64,000 nt of DNA from Synergistaceae bacterium. Its GTDB lineage: Bacteria > Synergistota > Synergistia > Synergistales > Aminobacteriaceae. The position numbers and the translations under genes are program-made. The notes beneath the pieces were generated by a model. That model did no database searches. It was not told where the DNA came from and was given only the letters and a program-made list of their open reading frames with translations. Below are positions 53,531 to 62,528 of this stretch, one piece after another. The stretch spans positions 32,768-96,767 of the forward strand of contig JAHDKT010000062.1 in assembly GCA_018436725.1 (NCBI GenBank), read 5' to 3'. The stretch's first letter is position 1. Each line of letters begins with the position of its first letter.

Positions 53531-54028
53531 GTGTCTGAAATAAAGAACTGGACGCTCGTTCAGCTCGATTTTCCGAGCGATTGCAACGTCATCCTCGGGC
53601 AGAGCCATTTCATCAAAACAGTGGAGGATCTTTACGAAGCTCTTGCGACCTCATCGCCGTCGCTCAAGTTCGGCATCGCATTCTGCGAAGCATCCGGAGA
53701 CCGCCTTATCCGCTTCGACGGCAACGACGAAGAGCTTATCGGGATAGCCGTGGACAATATGACCGCCGTGGGCGCCGGTCACTCCTTTCTCGTCGTCCTT
53801 CGGAACGGCTATCCGATCAACGTGCTCAACCGGATCAAGGAGTGCCAGGAGGTCTGCCGGATTTTCGCCGCCACCGCGAATCCGCTTCAGGTCATTCTCT
53901 GCGAGAGCGGGCAGGGAAGAGGCGTAGCGGGCGTCATCGACGGCTTTTCTCCCAAGGGCGTGGAGACCGAAAGCGATATCGAAGGGAGAAAAACGCTTCT
54001 TCGCCGGATTATCGGCTACAAGCGGTAA
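53531..54028 (+). CDS. Adenosine-specific kinase-like protein (DUF355)
   Basis: The 165-residue protein matches the DUF355 family, found in archaea and anaerobic bacteria; one archaeal member was crystallised with adenosine. Conserved parts are [17 protein letters not shown] near the start, [11 protein letters not shown], and [16 protein letters not shown] at 53531 follows GAGGAGGG. Its stop overlaps the next start by one base. The cellular reaction is not known to me. Confidence 0.82.
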   Translation: MSEIKNWTLVQLDFPSDCNVILGQSHFIKTVEDLYEALATSSPSLKFGIAFCEASGDRLIRFDGNDEELIGIAVDNMTAVGAGHSFLVVLRNGYPINVLNRIKECQEVCRIFAATANPLQVILCESGQGRGVAGVIDGFSPKGVETESDIEGRKTLLRRIIGYKR

Positions 54029-55278
54029 TGGTCGGATTTTTGCCGCCGGCGGTTCCAAAACTGCGAGCATTCGGGAGAACGATGGCCGGAATCGCTCTTC
54101 TTGCGTTGTTCTTTTCGTCGGCCTGCATCGCCTCGTCGGCCTGCATCGCCTCGTCGGCTGCTCCGCGCGATCTCGTCGTCGGCGTGGAGGACGGATGGAT
54201 ATGGCAGGTGGCGCTTCTTCCCCCGGAGGACGGGTGGGAGAGCGACGCGGGACGCTCGGCGCTCGGCGCCGTCCGTTTTGCCGAGAGAAAGGTGAAAGAG
54301 AGCGCCGATGGGGTCAGCGGCCGCGATATCCGGTTTCATCAGGAGAATCCTCTCGACGCCGCCTCGGCCGCCGGCCGTGTGGCGGACTGGCAAAAACGGG
54401 GTATCTCCGCCGTGCTTTCCTTCGGAAGGGGAGGAGAGATTCAACTACTTCGGCCTCATCTTGCAGGGGACGGACCCGTCTTTCTCTCCGCGTTCGGGGA
54501 GGAAGCGAACATCTACAACGAGCAGGGCGTTCCGGACCGTATGCTCTTCGCCCTCGATCTTTTCCGCGATTTCAGGATTGCCGCGTTTGCACGGTACGCC
54601 TCGGAGGTCTTTCCCTCGGGGAGCGTCGTCGCCGTTCTGGGAGACAAGCTCGACCCGGCGCTTGAACGCTACTCCAGGAATCTGGGCGACATGCTCTTCG
54701 ACAAGGGATTTCTTGTGGCGCACTTCTGGATTCCGGGAGGAGGTATGGACTCTTTTCGGATGATAGAATCCGAGGCGATCTCTTCCGGGGCGAAGGCGCT
54801 CGTCTCCTGGGCGGGATCGATGGTGGTGCGCGACGTCTGGCGCGGGACGAGACGCAGAAGCGACGCCTTCGAGATCTGGTACGGCGGCGCGCCGCACCCC
54901 CTTCTTCTTTCGTTCGACGGTATCGTGACGGCGGACCAGGACTTCCCGGTCAGGACGGACTCGGCGCTGAGTTCTCTCGGCAGGGATATCTGGAGACGCC
55001 ATAACATCATGATCAAAGATCCCGGTATCGCGGGGCGCGCGTATGTCGCCTGCGAATGGCTTTTCGATGCTTTCCGCAGAGCCGGGTCTCCGCTCCCCGC
55101 CGTTTTGGCGGCGGCCATGCCCGCGACCGAAGGTCTTGTCTTCGGCTCCCAGACGATCTCGGTCAATCCGGCGACGCACCGCCCCTTCGAGAGGAACGTG
55201 GCGTTCATGACCGTGGAGGGCAGAGAGTTCCATCCCGTGAACACGTTCCTCGTCAGAGGTCCGGACTATCTGCCGTGA
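54028..55278 (+). CDS. Periplasmic binding protein-like (type 1 fold)
   Basis: The 416-residue protein has a signal peptide and a two-lobe type 1 periplasmic binding fold like those of branched amino-acid ABC transporters (ALGAVRFAERKVKESADGV, AVLSFGRGGEIQLLRPH). No permease or ATPase is nearby, so it may be a sensor or orphan binder. Within the signal peptide an 18-base unit is repeated (54115-54159), giving SSACIASSACIASSA. A start at ATG 54082 is also possible. Confidence 0.65.
   Translation: MVGFLPPAVPKLRAFGRTMAGIALLALFFSSACIASSACIASSAAPRDLVVGVEDGWIWQVALLPPEDGWESDAGRSALGAVRFAERKVKESADGVSGRDIRFHQENPLDAASAAGRVADWQKRGISAVLSFGRGGEIQLLRPHLAGDGPVFLSAFGEEANIYNEQGVPDRMLFALDLFRDFRIAAFARYASEVFPSGSVVAVLGDKLDPALERYSRNLGDMLFDKGFLVAHFWIPGGGMDSFRMIESEAISSGAKALVSWAGSMVVRDVWRGTRRRSDAFEIWYGGAPHPLLLSFDGIVTADQDFPVRTDSALSSLGRDIWRRHNIMIKDPGIAGRAYVACEWLFDAFRRAGSPLPAVLAAAMPATEGLVFGSQTISVNPATHRPFERNVAFMTVEGREFHPVNTFLVRGPDYLP
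54115..54159 (+). repeat. 18-base tandem repeat inside the signal peptide
   Basis: The unit TCGTCGGCCTGCATCGCC occurs twice exactly and then half again. Since 18 is a multiple of three, slippage would lengthen or shorten the signal peptide by six residues without breaking the frame. Confidence 0.85.
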
Positions 55279-55333
55279 CCGCACCGCATCCGGGTTGGGT
55301 ATGCAGCAAGATAATCGAAGAGGAGGAAGTTGA

Positions 55334-55699
55334 ATGAAACTGTGTGATATCGCTTCGCTTATACGCGCGGAGGTGCTCAGCGGCGAGGAACAGCTCGACG
55401 ATATCGATATCGAGTGCGCGTACGGCGCCGACCTGATGAGCGACGTCCTTGCCTTTGCGCGATCGGGTTCCCTTCTGTTGACAGGCTTGACCAACATTCA
55501 GATCGTCCGGACCGCGCAGATGCTCGACCTTCCCGCAGTCGTCTTCGTCCGCAGAAAGAAGCCGCAGGAGGCTGCGGTCAAATTGGCGTCGCAGATCAAA
55601 ATGCCCATACTCCTCTGCCAGATGAGTATGTTCGAATGCTGCGGCATCCTGTTCCAGAAGGGCATTCTCCCCTGCCACATACCGGACAGAGGGGTGTGA
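55334..55699 (+). CDS. DRTGG-domain protein, first copy
   Basis: The 121-residue protein is a stand-alone DRTGG-like domain (IDIECAYGADLMSDVLAFAR, then a VFVRRKKPQEAAVKLA stretch). Such domains appear next to CBS pairs and hydrogenase genes and may bind a small ligand. It opens a five-gene set. ATG at 55334 follows GAGGAGG. A second, similar gene lies at 57523. Confidence 0.72.
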   Translation: MKLCDIASLIRAEVLSGEEQLDDIDIECAYGADLMSDVLAFARSGSLLLTGLTNIQIVRTAQMLDLPAVVFVRRKKPQEAAVKLASQIKMPILLCQMSMFECCGILFQKGILPCHIPDRGV

Positions 55700-55702
55700 C
55701 AC

Positions 55703-56137
55703 GTGGCTCAGGAGCCGTATGTGGAGGAGTACGTCATTCAAGCGGGCGATTTTTCCGCGATCGGCGAAGCATCGACAAAGTTCAAGTCGACGTTGAAAAT
55801 GCTGGGCATCCCCTCCGACCTCGTCCGCAGATCTTCGGTGATCGCGTACGAGGCCGAGATGAACGCGCTGATTCACGGCGGAGGCGGACTTCTTCGCATG
55901 ACCGTGTACGATGATCGTCTCGAAATCGTCGCCTCGGACACGGGACCGGGGATTCCCGACGTTGCGCTCGCGATGCAGGAGGGGTATTCCACCGCGACCG
56001 ACGAGATCCGCGAACTCGGTTTCGGCGCGGGAATGGGACTGCCGAATATCGACAGAAACGCCGACTCTTTGGAGATAGATACCGAAGTCGGCAGAGGAAC
56101 GACGCTTAGGGCGACCGTCCTTTTTCCGTCGCCGTAG
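55703..56137 (+). CDS. HATPase (anti-sigma factor/serine kinase-like) protein
   Basis: The 144-residue GHKL ATPase domain has the N box EAEMNALIHGG, G1 DTGPGIPD and G2 GAGMGLPNID. It resembles RsbW/SpoIIAB-type regulators and histidine kinase catalytic domains but lacks a phospho-acceptor His domain. GTG at 55703 is four bases after the DRTGG stop. With the hydrogenase-like partner it may pass a redox signal to a protein phosphorylation step. Confidence 0.78.
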   Translation: MAQEPYVEEYVIQAGDFSAIGEASTKFKSTLKMLGIPSDLVRRSSVIAYEAEMNALIHGGGGLLRMTVYDDRLEIVASDTGPGIPDVALAMQEGYSTATDEIRELGFGAGMGLPNIDRNADSLEIDTEVGRGTTLRATVLFPSP

Positions 56138-56206
56138 CCTGCGCTTCGAGCGAGGAAAAAGGAAGAGTCCGTCCACGTTGTTCTCTACGATAAAGGAGTG
56201 AATGCA

Positions 56207-57526
56207 ATGTCCGGAGGGATTAAAATTCGTGAATCCCGATGCCGGGGGTGCGCCAACTGCATCAAATCCTGTCCTACCGAGGCGCTCCGCGTCATCGACG
56301 GGCTCGTCAGAGTGCTTCCCGATCTCTGTATAGACTGCGGGGAGTGTATTCGGAGCTGCAGAGACAAGGCGATTACGGTCAACGACGACGAGTGGGATCT
56401 CATCAAGACCAGAGAAGGACTGATCCTGATGGCCGATCCTACGTTCTATGTTCAGGTGGGGGCGTACTCGCGCCCGAGACTGATGAAGGAGGCTCTGGAG
56501 CACCACGGGTTCAGCGATCTCTCCGAGTGGGCCGCCCTCGCGTTCGACCTCGCCGCTTTCGCCTCCGCCCGTCTGATCCGCGAAGGGGGCGAAAACCTCC
56601 CGTACATCTCCACCTACTGCCCCGCAGTGATCCGGCTGATTCAGATCAACTATCCCGAACTGATAGGACGTATCCTCCCTGTGGAGTCTCCGCTTGAAAC
56701 GGCTGTCTCTATCTGGAAGGCGGAAACAGGATCGGATGAGAGCGTGACCTTGGTTTCTCCCTGTCCGGCGAAGGCGACGCTCGTCCGTAACCCTGTCGGG
56801 AGGGAACAGAGTTCTCTCGAGTACGTGGTGAGCGTCCGGAAGGTGATACGCGATCTTCTGGCGTGCAACGCGAAGGTGACCGGGGCGAAGACGAAGGCGA
56901 TTAGCAGGAGATGGCTCCTCTGGTCGATCACGGGCGGAGAGTCGCGTCATATCGCCTCCTTCTTCGATAAAGGCTTTACATCGATCTCGGTCTCGGGTCT
57001 TCGGAATACGCAGGAACTCCTCAACGAACTCGAACTCGGGCGACTTTCAGGAGTCGATTTCATCGAGTGCCGGGCGTGCGATCTCGGATGCATCGGCGGG
57101 ACGGGGACGTACGAATCCCGTTTTCTTTCGCAGCTTCGTCTGGACAACATCGAGGCGGAGTGGATGCCTTCCGGGGAAGAGATGGAGCAAATCCGGTCGT
57201 GGTTCGACAAGGGAATCTGGCGACTTGCCTCGCCCGTGACCGCCAAGGAACGCCTGCCGCTCTCCAAGGACATAAAGGAAGCGATGGCAAAACTACACGA
57301 GATGGACGCCATATACGCCGATCTTCCGCACATTGACTGCGGCGCCTGCGGCCGCCCTTCGTGCAGAGCGCTCGCGGAAGATATCGTCAGAGGGCAGGGG
57401 GAGGTTACCGACTGTATCTTCAAACTCCGCGAGCGGATTACGCAATTGAGCGGAGAGATTCGAAGTCTTTCTTCGAAACTGCCTCACACTATTCACCCCG
57501 AACGAAAAAGGAGGCCTTTATCATGA
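56207..57526 (+). CDS. [FeFe]-hydrogenase-like iron-sulfur protein
   Basis: The 439-residue protein has two N-terminal [4Fe-4S] motifs (Cys12-15-18-22 and Cys41-44-47-51), an [FeFe]-hydrogenase large-domain region and a C-terminal Fe-S motif (DCGACGRPSC) with a coiled end. H-cluster motifs are partly kept: TYCPAV for TSCCP, SPCPAK, and ECRACDLGCIGGTG. The first Cys of motif 1, used for proton transfer in true hydrogenases, is Tyr. It is likely a redox or H2 sensor or a non-hydrogenase enzyme. ATG at 56207 follows AAAGGAG. Confidence 0.8.
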   Translation: MSGGIKIRESRCRGCANCIKSCPTEALRVIDGLVRVLPDLCIDCGECIRSCRDKAITVNDDEWDLIKTREGLILMADPTFYVQVGAYSRPRLMKEALEHHGFSDLSEWAALAFDLAAFASARLIREGGENLPYISTYCPAVIRLIQINYPELIGRILPVESPLETAVSIWKAETGSDESVTLVSPCPAKATLVRNPVGREQSSLEYVVSVRKVIRDLLACNAKVTGAKTKAISRRWLLWSITGGESRHIASFFDKGFTSISVSGLRNTQELLNELELGRLSGVDFIECRACDLGCIGGTGTYESRFLSQLRLDNIEAEWMPSGEEMEQIRSWFDKGIWRLASPVTAKERLPLSKDIKEAMAKLHEMDAIYADLPHIDCGACGRPSCRALAEDIVRGQGEVTDCIFKLRERITQLSGEIRSLSSKLPHTIHPERKRRPLS

Positions 57527-57852
57527 AGACTCGCGATGTGGTTGAAAAGACCCGGGCGACGGTCCTCGTCCCGGGGGATATGGAACGCGATCTTACGGGG
57601 GCGATCTCCGGCGACCTGCTGAGCTTCATCATGGCGGAGGCCATGGAGGGGTGGCTCTGGATCACGATCCAGGTGCATCTGAACGTCGCCGCGGTGGCTG
57701 TTCTGAAGGATGTCCCGTTCATTCTCGTCGCCTCGGGGAGGGCGCCGGAACAGGCGTTGATCGAACGATGCGCCGCCGAGGGAATCACTCTCGCAGTCAC
57801 GCGCTTCTCCGCGTTCGACGCCGCGGCGGCGCTTCAGGAGGTTGCGCGCTGA
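57523..57852 (+). CDS. DRTGG-domain protein, second copy
   Basis: The 109-residue protein is a second DRTGG-like domain (GDMERDLTGAISGDLLSFIM, VHLNVAAVAVLKDVPFILVA). ATG at 57523 overlaps the stop of the Fe-S gene by four bases, so production of the two is probably linked. With the copy at 55334 it brackets the ATPase and Fe-S genes. Confidence 0.72.
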   Translation: MKTRDVVEKTRATVLVPGDMERDLTGAISGDLLSFIMAEAMEGWLWITIQVHLNVAAVAVLKDVPFILVASGRAPEQALIERCAAEGITLAVTRFSAFDAAAALQEVAR

Positions 57853-57854
57853 GC

Positions 57855-58613
57855 ATGCTGTCGCACTTCTGGGTGGACCTGCACCTGCATACCGTCCTCT
57901 CGCCGTGCGGCGAGCTGGAGATGGGAGCCCCGGAGATCGTCGCGGCCTACAGGGACGCCGGTATCGCTCTCTGTGCGGTGACCGACCACAACGACATCGC
58001 GAACGTCCCCGCGATACGGGGCGCGGCCGCGGAGAAACCCGTCGTCGTCTCGGGAATAGAGGTGCAGACTGCGGAGGATATTCACGTCATAGTGCTCTTT
58101 CCGGACGACGAGATTGCCTCGGCGTACCGTGAATGGCTCTGGCGAGAGATGCCGCCTACGGAAAACGATCCGGACATCTTCGGCGACCAGCTCGTGATCG
58201 ACAGCGAGAACGGAATTTTGGACGAGCGACATGTACTGCTCGTCCAGGGAGTAGGCTATTCGGTCGACGAGATCGCTTCCGAGGCGTTCGAACGAGGATC
58301 GCTCGTCATCCTCGCGCATATCGACAGGCCCTCGTTCTCGTACGAATCGGTGCTCGGGCGTGTGCCGGACGATTTCCCGTGCCATGCGCTCGAACTTTCC
58401 CCGGCGGTGTCGCACGCCGCCTTCGCCGACTGGAAAGCGCGCTATCCGGACAGAGTGTTCGTCCGTTCTTCCGATTCGCACCGCCTCGGTACCATTTCGA
58501 GGGATCGCTGTACCGTGATGCTGCTTGAAGAGCCGTCCTTCGAGGAAGTCTCGATGGCGCTGAAGGGTCAGGAGGGGAGAGCCGTGCTCTGCCCTTGGGC
58601 CGGGGCGCCGTGA
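57855..58613 (+). CDS. PHP-domain phosphoesterase
   Basis: The 252-residue protein is a PHP-type metal-dependent phosphoesterase: [12 protein letters not shown] with the first His pair, TDHNDIANV, a later [13 protein letters not shown] stretch and SSDSHRLG near the end. It starts two bases after the second DRTGG gene and completes the five-gene set. Its 3' end overlaps hisIE on the other strand by 46 bases. The substrate is unknown; a nucleotide or sugar phosphate is possible. Confidence 0.8.
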   Translation: MLSHFWVDLHLHTVLSPCGELEMGAPEIVAAYRDAGIALCAVTDHNDIANVPAIRGAAAEKPVVVSGIEVQTAEDIHVIVLFPDDEIASAYREWLWREMPPTENDPDIFGDQLVIDSENGILDERHVLLVQGVGYSVDEIASEAFERGSLVILAHIDRPSFSYESVLGRVPDDFPCHALELSPAVSHAAFADWKARYPDRVFVRSSDSHRLGTISRDRCTVMLLEEPSFEEVSMALKGQEGRAVLCPWAGAP

Positions 58614-59221
58614 CGCCGTTCAAGCTCGGCGTAGATATCCCTCGGGCTCAACCCCGACGCCAGCAGCGCTACATGGAGGTGGTACAGCAGATCCGCGGCC
58701 TCGCAGACCGTTTCTTTCGCGTCCCCCGCGGCGACTGCGAGCGCTGTTTCGAGGCCCTCCTCCCCGACCTTCTGCGCGACCCTCCGCGCGCCCCGTGCAA
58801 GCAACCGCGCAGTATAACTCTCTTCGGGGGCGTCATGACGACGCTGTTCCAGGTAGCGCCAGAGAACGCCCGGAAACGTCCCTTTCCCCTCGCACCGGTC
58901 GGTGAGGAGGTTGAAGAAGCAGGAACGCTCTCCCGTGTGGCAAGCGGGTCCCGAAGGCTCCACGATCGCGAGCAGCGCGTCTCCGTCGCAGTCGGCTCGA
59001 AGTTCGAGCACCTTCATGGTGTTGCCGCTTGCCGCGCCCTTTCTCCACAGCTCCTTCCGCGACCTGCTCCAGAAGGTCATCTCCCCAGTCGAGGCGGTCT
59101 GTTCCAGAGACTCCCGGTTCGCCCACGCCATCATGAGGACCTCCCCGGAGAGAACGTCCTGCACGATGACGGGGATCAGCCCCTGCTCGTCGAATTTTAC
59201 GGAATCCAGTGCAATGTTCAT
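58568..59221 (-). CDS. hisIE: Bifunctional HisIE (cyclohydrolase/pyrophosphatase)
   Basis: This enzyme does steps two and three of histidine synthesis on phosphoribosyl-ATP. The 217-residue protein has the HisI part with [15 protein letters not shown], the Cys-rich CDGDALL and [10 protein letters not shown], then HisE from about residue 120 with [12 protein letters not shown]. It is last in the operon. It overlaps hisF by four bases. Confidence 0.93.
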   Translation of the reverse strand: MNIALDSVKFDEQGLIPVIVQDVLSGEVLMMAWANRESLEQTASTGEMTFWSRSRKELWRKGAASGNTMKVLELRADCDGDALLAIVEPSGPACHTGERSCFFNLLTDRCEGKGTFPGVLWRYLEQRRHDAPEESYTARLLARGARRVAQKVGEEGLETALAVAAGDAKETVCEAADLLYHLHVALLASGLSPRDIYAELERRHGAPAQGQSTALPS

Positions 59222-59994
59222 TCGAAACGCACGCTCCCTGTCAGCCGGACGGGGATTCCCTGCCCGGCGAGATATCGTTTGAGATCGCCGATGCGGATCT
59301 CCCCGTAGTGGAAGATGGAGGCGGCGAGGGCGGCGTCGCTCCCCGCTCGGAAAGTCTCCAGAATGTGCTCCATGCTCCCGGCTCCGCCCGAGGCGATCAG
59401 CGGAACGGAGACGGACGAGGTCGCCTTCGAAATCAGGCGGTTATCGTAGCCGTTTTTCGCCCCGTCGCGGTCCATCGAGGTCAGCAGAATTTCGCCGCAC
59501 CCGAGCCGCGCTCCCTCCGTGATCCATTCGAGCACGTCCAGTCCCGCCGGGGTGCGCCCCCCGTCGACGAAGACTTCCCAGCCTCCGGACGGCGTTTCCT
59601 TCGCGTCCACGGCGAGGACGACGGCCTGCCTGCCGAGGAGCCTGGCGCAGTCGGCGATGAGCTGCGGGTTCCGCACGGCGGCGGTGTTCAGCGAAATCTT
59701 GTCCGCGCCGAGCGCGACGATCTCCCGGGCCTGTTCCACGGTGGAGATGCCGCCGCCGACGGTGAAGGGGAGGAAGAGCGTGTCAGCCACCCGCGAGACC
59801 CATTCGAGCATCGTCCGCCTTCGCTCGGCGGAGGCGGTGATGTCGAGGAAGACCAGTTCGTCGGCCCCTTCCTCCATGTAGGTGCGCGCCAGCTCCGCAG
59901 GATCGCCCGCGTCGCGGAGGTTGATGAAGTTCACTCCCTTCACCACGCGCCCCCCGAGAACGTCGAGGCACGGAATGATGCGCCGCGTCAGCAT
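59218..59994 (-). CDS. hisF: Imidazole glycerol phosphate synthase, HisF subunit
   Basis: HisF closes the imidazole ring with ammonia from HisH. The 258-residue barrel keeps Asp11 ([14 protein letters not shown]) and the second catalytic Asp in VVLAVDAKE. It contrasts with the altered paralogue at 15889. It overlaps hisA by seven bases and hisIE by four. Confidence 0.95.
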   Translation of the reverse strand: MLTRRIIPCLDVLGGRVVKGVNFINLRDAGDPAELARTYMEEGADELVFLDITASAERRRTMLEWVSRVADTLFLPFTVGGGISTVEQAREIVALGADKISLNTAAVRNPQLIADCARLLGRQAVVLAVDAKETPSGGWEVFVDGGRTPAGLDVLEWITEGARLGCGEILLTSMDRDGAKNGYDNRLISKATSSVSVPLIASGGAGSMEHILETFRAGSDAALAASIFHYGEIRIGDLKRYLAGQGIPVRLTGSVRFE

Positions 59995-60707
59995 GAAGCG
60001 GCCTCCCGGAGCGCGTCCTCAAGCCGAATGCTTCCTTCGTAAAGAGATCTGCCGAGCACGGCGCCGGCGAGCCCGTCCTCCTTCAGGTTCCGTACGTCCT
60101 CCAGCGAGGAGAGCCCCCCCGCCGCGATGATCCCGATATCCGGAAAACGGCTGAGCAGACGGCGGTACATCTCCCTGTCGGGGCCGGTTTCCATACCGTC
60201 CCTGTGGACCGCGGTGACGAGGAAAAGACGGTACCCAATCGCACGCAGTCTTTCCATAAGGGCTTCCGGGGCGATTCCGCCCGCCTCTTTCCAGCCGGAG
60301 ATCACCACATCGCCGTTGCGGATATCCACTGCGGGGATGACCTTCGACCCGTAGACGTCGTACATTCTGCCCGCGAGGAAGCGGTCCTTCACGAGGACGC
60401 TTCCCAGGTAAAGCCTGTCGGCGCCTGCCTCGAAGGCGGCGGCGATGTCCTCCTCCGATCGGAGTCCACCTCCGTACTGCACCAGCAGCCCGGTTTCCTT
60501 GAGCCGGCCGATGAAGGAGAGGTGCCTCGGCGCTCCTTCCTCCGCCCCCTGCAGATCGATCAGATGAATCCATTCCGATCCTGCATCAAGAAAGCTCTTC
60601 GCCGTCTCGCCGACCTTTGCCGGGTAGACGGTCCGTTCACCGAATTTACCCTGCCTGAGGCGGACGATCTCGCCGCCGTAGAGATCCATAGCGGGAAAAA
60701 CGATCAT
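59988..60707 (-). CDS. hisA: HisA isomerase
   Basis: HisA opens the ribose of ProFAR. The 239-residue barrel starts IVFPAMDLYGGEIVRLRQG, where the Asp (MDL) is the catalytic base, and has the second Asp in VDIRNG. ATG at 60707 (complement) has AGGAGG upstream and overlaps hisH by four bases. Confidence 0.95.
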   Translation of the reverse strand: MIVFPAMDLYGGEIVRLRQGKFGERTVYPAKVGETAKSFLDAGSEWIHLIDLQGAEEGAPRHLSFIGRLKETGLLVQYGGGLRSEEDIAAAFEAGADRLYLGSVLVKDRFLAGRMYDVYGSKVIPAVDIRNGDVVISGWKEAGGIAPEALMERLRAIGYRLFLVTAVHRDGMETGPDREMYRRLLSRFPDIGIIAAGGLSSLEDVRNLKEDGLAGAVLGRSLYEGSIRLEDALREAASC

Positions 60708-61327
60708 CGCGGGGCCCCCTCCTTTCGTAGGAACCTGACGGTCTCGCCCAGCAGCGCGACGCCTTCGGGGCCGCTGCGCTCCGGGTGAAACTGGAATCCC
60801 GCCACGGAGCCTTTCAGTACCATCGACGAGAAGATGCTCCCTTCGAGCGTGGTCCGTCCTGTTGTGAACTCGCCCTCGGGGAGCGCGAAGCTGTGCACGA
60901 AGTAGAAAAACGAACCGTCGGGCGCGGAAGGAGTAAAAGACGGGCGCCTTCCGGTCCATTCCACGGTGTTCCACCCCATGTGGGGAATTTTCGACGCCGC
61001 CAGAGGAAGCACCGTTCCCGGAATCAGCCCCAGACCTTCATGTTCCCCGTCCTCAAGCCCCTTTTCGCACAGAAGCTGCATCCCGAGGCAGATGCCGAGC
61101 AGCGGCCGCCCGGAGCGAACCCACGAACGGAGCGCTTCCCGCCACCCGGAGGCTGCGAGCCGGTCCGAAGCCGGCCCGAATGCCCCGACTCCCGGAAGCA
61201 CCGCGAGGGAAACGTCCCCGGCGAGTTCCTCCGGGGAGCAGAGCAGGCGAACCTGCTCCCCGAGACGCTCGAAGGCGCGGCGGACGTTTCCCGTGTTCCC
61301 CACCTGGTAGTCCACGACGCCGATCAT
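60704..61327 (-). CDS. hisH: HisH glutaminase subunit
   Basis: The 207-residue class I glutamine amidotransferase feeds ammonia to HisF. It keeps GICLGMQLL with the nucleophile Cys and FHPERSGPEG with His and Glu. It overlaps hisA and hisB by four bases each, which suggests coupled translation. Confidence 0.95.
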   Translation of the reverse strand: MIGVVDYQVGNTGNVRRAFERLGEQVRLLCSPEELAGDVSLAVLPGVGAFGPASDRLAASGWREALRSWVRSGRPLLGICLGMQLLCEKGLEDGEHEGLGLIPGTVLPLAASKIPHMGWNTVEWTGRRPSFTPSAPDGSFFYFVHSFALPEGEFTTGRTTLEGSIFSSMVLKGSVAGFQFHPERSGPEGVALLGETVRFLRKEGAPR

Positions 61328-61890
61328 GCGAGCGTCCCCTTCGTGCTTTGCAGCTCGTCGGCGGGGGAAAGGGCCTGCCGGAACGCCCTGCCCGCTCCCT
61401 TGAAGAGCGCCTCGGCCAGATGGTGCGCGTTGTCGCAGGCGAGCGCCTGCGCGTGGAGCGTGATCTTCCCTTCGCGGCAGACCGCGCGCCAGAATTCGGG
61501 CAGAAGTTCCAGGTCGAAGTCGCCGCACCGTTCGGCGGGGAACTCGCCCTTCCATTCGAACTGCCCCCTGCCGCTGAAGTCCACGGCTACCAGCACGAGA
61601 GAGCCGTCCATCGGAAGGGCGCACCAGCCGTAGCGCTGAAGGTTCAGGCCGGAACGGGCCTGTTCGAACGCCTTTCCCAGAAGGATACCGACATCCTCCG
61701 TCAGGTGATGATAGTCCACATCGACGTCCCCGGACGCCTTCACGTCGAGGCCTATCCCCGCGTGGAAGGCGAACAGCTCCAGCATGTGTCGCAGAAAGCC
61801 GCACGGAATGTCGATTCGCCTATCCCCGCCGTCCAGGTCCAAACGAAGGGAGACGGCCGTCTCTTTTGTCGTTCGTTCACTCTCGATCAT
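61324..61890 (-). CDS. hisB: Imidazoleglycerol-phosphate dehydratase
   Basis: The 188-residue single-function HisB has the metal-binding motif HHLTEDVGILLGKA and a CDNAHHLAEALFKG end. It lacks the phosphatase domain fused in enteric HisB. ATG at 61890 (complement) has GGGGAGG upstream. Confidence 0.95.
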   Translation of the reverse strand: MIESERTTKETAVSLRLDLDGGDRRIDIPCGFLRHMLELFAFHAGIGLDVKASGDVDVDYHHLTEDVGILLGKAFEQARSGLNLQRYGWCALPMDGSLVLVAVDFSGRGQFEWKGEFPAERCGDFDLELLPEFWRAVCREGKITLHAQALACDNAHHLAEALFKGAGRAFRQALSPADELQSTKGTLA

Positions 61891-62528
61891 GGCAGCACCT
61901 CCCCGCATCGGCGTATCGCCCTGCTCACCGCCCGGATTTCGTTCCAGCGGAGGGCGACGCTCTTCTTGCTCGCCACCAGCCGGAGCGAAACATCAGAGAC
62001 ATGCTCCAGCACTTCGAGGTGGTTCGCCTTCAGTGTACTGCCCGTCTGGACAATGTCAAGAATACAGTCGCTCAGCCCGAGCTTCGGCGCCAGTTCTATG
62101 GAGCCGTGGAGGTGGATGATGTCCACCTGCGCCCCCTTCGAGGAGAAGTGATTGTCGGCGATGCGCGGGTATTTGGTGGCCACCTTGAGCCACATCCGTT
62201 CGGAGACGTGCCCTCGGAAACGTTCGGCGAGCGGCGCTGGACCGGCGACGACGACGCTGCAGCGCCCTCTTCCAGTGTCAAGCAGCTCCACCAGCGGGAG
62301 CGCGCTCTCCTGGAGGACGTCGCCTCCCGCGAAAGCGAGATCCGCTGTTCCGTAGCTCACATAGAGAGGAACATCCGAGGGTTTGGCGAGGATGTAACGG
62401 AAGTTCTCCTCCTCGAAGACGAGTTTGCGCCCGGGCGAGGCGAGAGAGGACGCCGGAAGTCCGGCGGCCGCCAGCAGCTCCGCGGCTTCGGAGAAGACGC
62501 GCCCGGTGGGCAGTGCGATGGTCAGCAT
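61887..62528 (-). CDS. hisG: ATP phosphoribosyltransferase, short form
   Basis: HisG starts histidine synthesis. The 213-residue form lacks the C-terminal regulatory domain and needs HisZ, whose gene is just upstream. It shows ALPTGRVFSEA at the start, YGTADLAFAGGDVL and DCILDIVQTGSTLKAN, the phosphate-binding motif. It overlaps hisZ and hisB. Confidence 0.95.
   Translation of the reverse strand: MLTIALPTGRVFSEAAELLAAAGLPASSLASPGRKLVFEEENFRYILAKPSDVPLYVSYGTADLAFAGGDVLQESALPLVELLDTGRGRCSVVVAGPAPLAERFRGHVSERMWLKVATKYPRIADNHFSSKGAQVDIIHLHGSIELAPKLGLSDCILDIVQTGSTLKANHLEVLEHVSDVSLRLVASKKSVALRWNEIRAVSRAIRRCGEVLP

Noticed and set aside
56207..57526. Catalytic [FeFe] hydrogenase
   Set aside because: Motif 1 has lost the proton-shuttle Cys and the gene sits with regulatory-type neighbours rather than hydB and hydC.
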